Source of the DNA: CAZKGE01 sp964541695
GTDB lineage: Bacteria; Bacillota; Clostridia; Christensenellales; CAG-138
NCBI GenBank assembly: GCA_964541695.1
Contig: CAZIRB010000089.1
Location: 1 to 8,932, forward strand
Direction of reading: 5' to 3'
DNA: 8,932 bases
Under the pieces are notes generated by a model. It saw only the letters and a program-made list of their open reading frames with translations, was not told the DNA's origin and did no database searches. How positions within the stretch are numbered: the stretch's first letter is position 1; each line of letters opens with the position of its first letter. Made by a program: the position numbers and the translations under genes. Below are positions 4,781 through 8,932 of the stretch, piece by piece.

Positions 4781-6069
4781 TAAATCTCATCGTCCTCCGT
4801 CTCGGGCAGCGGGCGGACCTGAATGCTGACGCGCGTGACGCGGAGGTTCTGCTGTTCCTTGACGGTGACGGTGAGGTTCTTGTAGTCGAAGCTGTCGCCG
4901 ATCTTCGGGTAATCGCCGAGCATCTCGACGGCCCAGCCGCCGACGGTGGCGTTGTCGTCGTCAAAGTCGCGGTCGTCGATATCGAGCTCGTCGAAGAAGT
5001 CCTCGATGCGCATGTCGCCGTCGGCCTCGAACAGGTCGGACCCGAGCTCGACGAACTCCGGCACGACCTCGTCCGACTCGTCCCAGATATCGCCGACGAG
5101 CTGCTCGAGCACGTCCTCCATGGTCAGCAGGCCCATGGTGCCGCCGTACTCGTCGGTCACGATCACCATATGGCACTGGCGGCGGCGCATGACCTTGAGC
5201 ACGTCGGGCAAAGCCATGGTCTTATGCACGAACGCGACGGGCATCATCAGCTTGCGCAGCTCGATGTCCTGTATCCGCTTCTCGCCCGCGAGCTCTTTAA
5301 ACAGATGGTTGAGGTGCAGGATGCCGATGATGTTGTCGATTGTATCCTCGTATATGGGGATGCGCGTATAGGGCGAGTTTAAGACCAGCTCGAGCGTCTC
5401 GTCGAAGCTGTCGTCGATATCGATGGCGAGCATGTCCACGCGCGGCGTAATGATCTCGTAGGCGAGCACGTCGTCGAAGTCCAGCGCGCTCTGGATCAGG
5501 TCGGCGCGGTCCTCGTCGATCACGCCCTCGTCCTCGACGGTGTCGATGATGCTCTCGAGGTCGTCCTCGGTCACGGACGGCCCGTCGGGCAGCCGGTCGG
5601 CCCAGAGCCGGTCGACGAGCTTAAGCAGCAGCTGGATCACGAACACGAACGGGAACAGCAGCGTCGAGAGCACGCGCAGCGGCAGCGCAAAAAAGCGCGC
5701 GAAGCGGTCCGGCGATTGCACGGCGACGATCTTCGGCACGATCTCGCCGAATATCAAAATCAGCACGGTCATGACCGCGGTGGCCACGAGCGCGCCGTCG
5801 TCGCCGATAAGCGATATGGCGATCACCGTGGCGACGGACGAGGCCGCGATGTTGACGAGGTTGTCGCCGATCAGGATCGAGACGAGCAGCCGGTCGTAGC
5901 CCTCGTAAAGCGAGAACGCGAGCCGGTCGGCAAGCCCGCCGGACGCGGCGGCGCTTTTAAGCCGCAGGCGGTTGGCCGAGGCGAACGCGATCTCGGCGCT
6001 CGAGAAAAAACCGGACAGCAGGATCAGCGCGGCGATCTCGGCGACGTTGATCAGATGCGGCTGCGTCAT
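4780..6069 (-). CDS. Full-length HlyC/CorC (CNNM)-family transporter (right-arm mirror copy)
   Basis: Base-for-base mirror of the gene at 2864-4153: 429 residues with a DUF21 membrane domain, two CBS domains and a C-terminal CorC_HlyC domain, giving a probable Mg2+/Co2+ homeostasis protein. Its start codon overlaps the stop of the short paralogue as ATGA. The complete identity with the left-arm copy argues that both represent a single genomic gene. Confidence 0.9.
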   Translation of the reverse strand: MTQPHLINVAEIAALILLSGFFSSAEIAFASANRLRLKSAAASGGLADRLAFSLYEGYDRLLVSILIGDNLVNIAASSVATVIAISLIGDDGALVATAVMTVLILIFGEIVPKIVAVQSPDRFARFFALPLRVLSTLLFPFVFVIQLLLKLVDRLWADRLPDGPSVTEDDLESIIDTVEDEGVIDEDRADLIQSALDFDDVLAYEIITPRVDMLAIDIDDSFDETLELVLNSPYTRIPIYEDTIDNIIGILHLNHLFKELAGEKRIQDIELRKLMMPVAFVHKTMALPDVLKVMRRRQCHMVIVTDEYGGTMGLLTMEDVLEQLVGDIWDESDEVVPEFVELGSDLFEADGDMRIEDFFDELDIDDRDFDDDNATVGGWAVEMLGDYPKIGDSFDYKNLTVTVKEQQNLRVTRVSIQVRPLPETEDDEI

Positions 6070-7088
6070 CGTTCCGCCTCCCGTCCGTCTTTGTCCTCCT
6101 CGTCGTAGATCTCGCCGACGAGCTCCTCGAGGATGTCCTCGACCGTGATGAGGCCGAGCGGCGCTTTCGTCGCGTCGTCGCGCACGATCGCGGTCTGCGT
6201 CCTGTGCGCGCTCATGACGGGCAAAAGATCGTCGATCTCCGTCTCGGGCGAGGCAAAGAACGGCGTGTCCATCACGTTGCGAAGGCGCACGCGCTCCTCG
6301 CGCTTGAGGTACGCCTTGAGATATTTGCGGATGTGGAGAAGCCCGATCACCGTGCCCGCGCGGTCGACGACCGGCAGGCGCGAGTGCGCGTTGTTGCGGA
6401 TGACGGAGAGTATCTCGTCGTCGCGCATGGCGGTCGTGATCTTGAGCACATCCTCCCACGGCGTCAGCACGTCCCGCACGCGGATGCGCGAGAACTCGAG
6501 CGCGCTCTGCACGAGCTCCGACTTCTCCTCGTCGATCGCGCCCTCGCGCGAGATCGTCTCGAGGATATCGAACAGCTCGTCCTCCGTGACCGTCGGCTCC
6601 TCGACATGCTTCTTCTGGAACGGCCGGCTGATGAGGCCCGACAGCTTCGAGAACACGAACGCCACGGGCGAGAGAACGCGCATCAGAAACAGGAGCGACG
6701 CCGACGCGGTCATCGCAAACGGCTCGCTCGCCGCCTTGGCGAAGCGCTTAGGCAGCATCTCGGCAAGCAGAAACACGACCGCCGTCGTCACGAACGTGAC
6801 CGCCGCAACCGCGCCCGTGCCCCAGAGCTTGGTCGCCAAAAGTGTCGCGATCGACGCGCAGCCGATGTGCATGATGTTGTTGCCGATGAGCAGTGTGGTG
6901 AGCGCCTTGTCGAAATGATCGAGAATATACAGCACGCGCTTTGCGCGCTTGTCTCCGTTTGCGGCGTTGCTCATCATCCGGATGCGGCTGACGGACGCGA
7001 ACGCGATCTCCGTCCCCGCAAAATAAGCCCCGCCCAGGATGAACAGAACGATGACGAGAAGATACCCTATCGGACTGCCGTCGTCCAT
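6066..7088 (-). CDS. Short HlyC/CorC (CNNM)-family membrane protein lacking the CorC_HlyC domain (right-arm mirror copy)
   Basis: Base-for-base mirror of the gene at 1845-2867: 340 residues with a four-segment DUF21 domain and two CBS domains, ending directly after the second CBS domain. It is transcribed leftward from the promoter at 7130-7158 and coupled to the full-length paralogue downstream. Confidence 0.87.
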   Translation of the reverse strand: MDDGSPIGYLLVIVLFILGGAYFAGTEIAFASVSRIRMMSNAANGDKRAKRVLYILDHFDKALTTLLIGNNIMHIGCASIATLLATKLWGTGAVAAVTFVTTAVVFLLAEMLPKRFAKAASEPFAMTASASLLFLMRVLSPVAFVFSKLSGLISRPFQKKHVEEPTVTEDELFDILETISREGAIDEEKSELVQSALEFSRIRVRDVLTPWEDVLKITTAMRDDEILSVIRNNAHSRLPVVDRAGTVIGLLHIRKYLKAYLKREERVRLRNVMDTPFFASPETEIDDLLPVMSAHRTQTAIVRDDATKAPLGLITVEDILEELVGEIYDEEDKDGREAER

Positions 7089-7109
7089 TTGTGACCCATC
7101 AACTCCTAT

Positions 7110-7127
7110 AAACCAAATCGCTGGTTT
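7110..7127. promoter_or_regulatory. Inverted repeat AAACCA-N6-TGGTTT at the CorC-pair transcript start (right-arm copy)
   Basis: Exact mirror of 1806-1823; a possible operator or leader hairpin. Confidence 0.35.
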
Positions 7128-7129
7128 GT

Positions 7130-7158
7130 ATTATACGGTGAATCCTGGGAAAATGCAA
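7130..7158 (-). promoter_or_regulatory. Promoter of the CorC-type pair (right-arm mirror copy)
   Basis: Exact mirror of 1775-1803: TTGCAT and TATAAT with a 17-bp spacer on the minus strand. Confidence 0.82.
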
Positions 7159-7164
7159 ATATAC

Positions 7165-7179
7165 GGGCAGATTTTGCCC
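7165..7179. promoter_or_regulatory. Inverted repeat GGGCA-N5-TGCCC (right-arm mirror copy)
   Basis: Exact mirror of 1754-1768, just upstream of the -35 box of the leftward CorC-pair promoter. Confidence 0.28.
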
Positions 7180-7220
7180 ATGGTTCTACATTTTTACCCC
7201 GATAAATCAAAAAGCTGCAA

Positions 7221-7253
7221 CGGCGGTTTACTGCCGCCGCCCGCCGCCGGCAG
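7221..7253. repeat. Overlapping GC-rich hairpins between the promoters (right-arm mirror copy)
   Basis: Exact mirror of 1680-1712; two alternative stems that share bases. Confidence 0.38.
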
Positions 7254-7267
7254 GATAAATCTAACGA

Positions 7268-7296
7268 TTGACCGGACGGCGCGCGCGGGATAGAAT
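7268..7296 (+). promoter_or_regulatory. Promoter of the GntR-DUF2284 unit
   Basis: TTGACC (7268-7273) and TAGAAT (7291-7296), each one mismatch from the sigma-A consensus, are separated by exactly 17 bp. Transcription should start near 7303, leaving a leader of about 107 nt before the ATG at 7410, longer than usual and containing inverted repeats. Confidence 0.75.
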
Positions 7297-7323
7297 ATTG
7301 GGAAACGATAGGCGATCGCCATT

Positions 7324-7334
7324 TGTACGATACA
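7324..7334. promoter_or_regulatory. Candidate GntR operator TGTA-N3-TACA
   Basis: TGTA (7324-7327) and TACA (7331-7334) form a short inverted repeat downstream of the GntR promoter, 28 bp after its -10 box. GT/AC half-sites are common in GntR-family operators, and HutC-type regulators often repress their own genes (established for the family). That this site is the operator here is inference. Confidence 0.35.
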
Positions 7335-7409
7335 TGACAGGGCCGGAATGCGCGCGGCTAAGCGAACGCGCCGCCGGGCCCGGATCGCGCAGGAAACGGA
7401 AGAAGCCCT

Positions 7410-8177
7410 ATGGAATTCAACCGGCCGACCATTGATTTTGACGCCGATGTGCCCGTCTACCAGCAGCTCGCGAACCACTTCTCGCGCCTTATCGCCGCCG
7501 GCACGCTCGCCGTGGGCGACCCGCTCCCGACGGAGAGCGCGCTGTGCGGGCTGCTCGGCATCAGCCGCTCGACCGTGCGGCAGGCGTTCCAGCTGCTCGA
7601 GGACGACGGCGTGATCGTGCGCAAGCGCCGCGCCGGCACGCGCGTGTGCAAACCCAAGCTCAAGCGCAGCCTGAACAACCTATACAACTTCACGACCGAG
7701 ATGCACGCGCTGGGGCTGACGCCCAGCTCCCGCGTGCTGCGCTTCACCACCGCGCACCCCACCGTCAAGATCGCGTCCAGGCTCGGCATCGACGCGTCGC
7801 GCACGGTGTTCTTAATCCAGCGGCTGCGGCTGGCCGACGGCGAGCCGCTGCTGCTCGAGACCGCGTACATCCCCACAAACTTCTGCAAAAACCTCACGCG
7901 CGACCAGCTCAACGACTCGCTCTACGCCACGATCAGCGAATCCACCGGCGTCCAGCCCGGCGAAGCGACCGAAACGTACGAGGCCGTCGCGCTCAACAGC
8001 CGCGAGGCCGCGCTGCTCGGCGGCCGCACCGGCGACCCCGCGCTGCGTATCCAGCGCGTGTCGAAAAACGCCGTGGGCGAGGTCTTCGAGTACTGCACGA
8101 TCATCGCGCGCGGCGACCGCAATAAATATCAGATCGTGCTCAAAAACTCCGGCGTTCAGTATTCGCGCGTGCTCTAA
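7410..8177 (+). CDS. GntR-family transcription regulator, HutC/UTRA type
   Basis: A 255-residue cytoplasmic DNA-binding regulator. Residues 14-80 form the GntR winged helix-turn-helix, starting at PVYQQLANHF (15-24) with the signature LPTESALCGLLGISRSTVRQ (39-58), then AFQLLEDDGVIV and the basic wing RKRRAGTRV (71-79). Residues about 96-242 match the UTRA effector-binding domain, including LLLETAYIP (147-155) and the closing EYCTIIARGDRNKYQIVL (227-244). UTRA domains bind small ligands such as sugar phosphates, histidine intermediates or phosphonates; the ligand cannot be told here because no catabolic genes adjoin. The start is the ATG at 7410 with a GGAAG site at 7398-7402. The gene is divergent from the CorC-type pair and precedes a DUF2284 gene by 64 nt without a terminator, so both may be co-transcribed. 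Length is normal for the subfamily. Confidence 0.93.
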   Translation: MEFNRPTIDFDADVPVYQQLANHFSRLIAAGTLAVGDPLPTESALCGLLGISRSTVRQAFQLLEDDGVIVRKRRAGTRVCKPKLKRSLNNLYNFTTEMHALGLTPSSRVLRFTTAHPTVKIASRLGIDASRTVFLIQRLRLADGEPLLLETAYIPTNFCKNLTRDQLNDSLYATISESTGVQPGEATETYEAVALNSREAALLGGRTGDPALRIQRVSKNAVGEVFEYCTIIARGDRNKYQIVLKNSGVQYSRVL

Positions 8178-8191
8178 GCGCATAACGGGTT

Positions 8192-8200
8192 TGCTATATT
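8192..8200 (+). promoter_or_regulatory. Possible extended -10 promoter before DUF2284
   Basis: TGCTATATT fits the extended -10 form TGnTATAAT with one mismatch. It lies in the 64-nt gap between the GntR stop and the DUF2284 start, and would start transcription about 35 nt before the ATG at 8242. No -35 box is seen at the usual distance, so this is weak; read-through from the GntR promoter is the simpler model. Confidence 0.25.
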
Positions 8201-8241
8201 GCCATGCCAGCCCTTTTCGGCCGCACAGGGGGAACCCGAGC

Positions 8242-8817
8242 ATGAGACAGTCCGAAAAAAACTCGCGCGCTTCGCGCCGCGATCCGGCCCCGCGGCTCGT
8301 ACGCCGCGCCCTCGCGCACGGCGCGGCTGGCGCCGCGGTCATCCGCGCGGCCGACATCCCGCTCGACCGCGCCTTTCGCGCCGCCTGCGAACAAAACGCC
8401 TGCGGCTATTTCGGCCGCTGCTGGGCCTGCCCGCCCGACGCGGGCAATATCGACGAGCTGATGCCGCGCGTCCAAAGCTATGACCGCGCCGTCGTGTTCC
8501 GCACGGTGCGGAAGCTTGCGGATTCCTACGACATCGAGGGCATGCGCGAAGCGGCAATCGCGCACAACCGCCTCGTCCGGCGCATACAAAAAAGCGCCGC
8601 GCGGCGCTTTCCCGACTGTCTCGCCCTCGGCGCCGGCGGCTGCCACGGCTGCCGCGCTTGCGCCAAGATCGATGGCCTGCCGTGCCGCCACCCGGGCCGG
8701 CGGCTGCTCTCGCTCGAGGCCTGCGGCGTGTCGGTCTCCGAGCTCGCCGCGCGCTGCGGGCTGCCGTATGCGGCGGGGAAGGATACCGTGACGTATTTTG
8801 GGGTTGTGCTGTTTTAG
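8242..8817 (+). CDS. DUF2284 cysteine-rich putative metal-binding protein
   Basis: A 191-residue soluble protein of the DUF2284 family (predicted metal-binding, function uncharacterised). Cluster one is C49, C54, C60, C63 in CEQNACGYFGRCWACPP, the family's hallmark C-x4-C-G-x4-C-x2-C-P-P. Cluster two is GGCHGCRAC (132-140) with C134, C137, C140 plus C148 in LPCRHP, resembling a ferredoxin-like Fe-S site. C126, C161 and C172 are also present, and the family-type ending SLEACGVSV through VTYFGVVLF is intact. The ATG at 8242 is chosen for its AGGGGGA ribosome site (8227-8233, 8-nt gap); an in-frame TTG at 8191 would add 17 residues with no family similarity and a poor ribosome site. The N-terminus (1-25) is basic and low-complexity, with no signal peptide or membrane segment. 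It follows the GntR gene on the same strand. An electron-transfer or metal-handling role in an anaerobe is inference. Confidence 0.88.
   Translation: MRQSEKNSRASRRDPAPRLVRRALAHGAAGAAVIRAADIPLDRAFRAACEQNACGYFGRCWACPPDAGNIDELMPRVQSYDRAVVFRTVRKLADSYDIEGMREAAIAHNRLVRRIQKSAARRFPDCLALGAGGCHGCRACAKIDGLPCRHPGRRLLSLEACGVSVSELAARCGLPYAAGKDTVTYFGVVLF
8588..8610 (-). terminator. Terminator-like palindrome antisense to DUF2284 (right-arm copy)
   Basis: Mirror of 323-345. The 20-bp palindrome at 8591-8610 is preceded by A residues on the coding strand (six in a row at 8588-8593), so on the minus strand it reads as a GC stem followed by six T. On the sense strand only three T follow, so it should not stop the gene's own transcription. 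Confidence 0.4.
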
Positions 8818-8849
8818 GGGGACGAGAGAACGGGGGGAATGGGAAGGGG
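8817..8849 (+). other. G-rich tract after the DUF2284 stop codon
   Basis: G runs of 5 (8817-8821), 6 (8832-8837), 3 (8841-8843) and 4 (8846-8849) begin at the last base of the TAG stop codon. The first loop is 10 nt, longer than the classic quadruplex rule. The same arrangement, TAG merging into G runs containing GGGGACGG, follows the CorC-type pair. Confidence 0.4.
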
Positions 8850-8855
8850 ACGGAT

Positions 8856-8883
8856 TTACTTTTCTTTCTAGAAAGAAAAGTAA
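8856..8883. repeat. 28-bp perfect A/T-rich palindrome (right-arm copy)
   Basis: Exact mirror of 50-77: a 12-bp stem with a CTAG loop, 38 nt after the DUF2284 stop codon and 16 nt before the terminator stem. Because it is near the window end and looks like a dispersed repeat, it may mark where the assembly could no longer be extended. Confidence 0.75.
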
Positions 8884-8899
8884 CAAAAGAAAGTCGGGA

Positions 8900-8932
8900 G
8901 GGGAGGTTTTGCAGACCTCCTCCTTTTCTTTT
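8900..8932 (+). terminator. Intrinsic terminator of the GntR-DUF2284 unit
   Basis: The GGAGGT (8902-8907) and ACCTCC (8915-8920) stem, extended outward by one G-U and one G-C pair, has a 7-nt loop and is followed by TTTTCTTTT (8924-8932). It lies 82 nt after the DUF2284 stop codon and plausibly ends the regulator unit. Confidence 0.62.

Larger units (their letters stand above)
7089..7409. other. 321-bp divergent regulatory region (right-arm copy)
   Basis: Mirror of 1524-1844. It contains the leftward CorC-pair promoter (7130-7158), the rightward GntR promoter (7268-7296), GC-rich hairpins at 7221-7253 and small inverted repeats. The GntR leader contains the palindrome GGCGATCGCC (7311-7320) and a structured stretch in which GGGCC (7340-7344) can pair with GGCCC (7377-7381) and GCGCG (7350-7354) with CGCGC (7367-7371), just before the ribosome site. 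Control at the level of this leader is possible but unproven. Confidence 0.78.
1..8932. repeat. Whole-window perfect inverted repeat (two 4466-bp arms, no spacer)
   Basis: The first bases are the exact reverse complement of the last bases, the centre reads GCATGC at 4464-4469 with its axis between 4466 and 4467, and every gene, promoter and terminator has an exact mirror partner. I found no mismatch in the segments compared. Perfect palindromes of this size are very unstable in bacteria with SbcCD-type nucleases (established knowledge), and identical arms leave no sign of independent history. I infer a fold-back made during assembly, amplification or library preparation. Alternatives are a very recent inverted duplication or the replication intermediate of a hairpin-ended linear replicon; no protelomerase or replication gene is present to support the latter. 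Confidence 0.97.

Noticed and set aside
1..8932. A transposon, integron or casposon with long terminal inverted repeats
   Set aside because: There is no transposase, integrase or recombinase, no target-site duplication, and no spacer between the arms.

Overview
The window is one perfect inverted repeat. The left half (1-4466) is the exact reverse complement of the right half (4467-8932). There is no spacer, and I found no mismatch among the segments I compared; every open reading frame also has an exact mirror partner with coordinates summing to 8933. It therefore carries about 4.5 kb of unique information written twice. The most likely explanation is an assembly or amplification fold-back at the strong terminator-like hairpin in the exact centre (4444-4489). 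A real inverted duplication or a hairpin-ended replicon cannot be excluded from sequence alone. Both arms are annotated; mirror copies carry shorter notes and should not be counted as extra gene copies.

The organism is probably a GC-rich anaerobic member of the Firmicutes (Clostridia, perhaps an Oscillospirales- or Christensenellales-like gut lineage). This rests on the gene set, consensus sigma-A type promoters, strong Shine-Dalgarno sites, U-tract intrinsic terminators, and GC-rich nested stem-loops of a type common between genes in gut Clostridia. The taxonomic call is inference; no rRNA or marker gene is present.

Unique layout, read from the outer end of the left arm to the centre: (1) an intrinsic terminator and a 28-bp A/T-rich palindrome; (2) a leftward pair, a GntR/HutC-type regulator followed by a small cysteine-rich DUF2284 protein; (3) a 321-bp divergent intergenic region with two good 17-bp-spaced promoters facing opposite ways and several small inverted repeats; (4) a rightward, translationally coupled pair of membrane CBS-domain proteins of the HlyC/CorC (CNNM) family, the first short and lacking the C-terminal CorC_HlyC domain, the second full length; (5) a G-rich tract, a textbook intrinsic terminator, and stacked GC-rich hairpins running to the symmetry centre. 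The right arm repeats this backwards.

How the genes work together: the two CorC-type proteins probably form a divalent-cation (Mg2+/Co2+) transport or homeostasis unit, possibly a heteromer. The GntR-type regulator probably responds to a small ligand through its UTRA domain and may control its own promoter, the DUF2284 gene, or the divergent pair. Nothing identifies the ligand. I see no tRNA, rRNA, CRISPR array, transposase, phage gene or defence system, and no coding sequence that looks like a new system.
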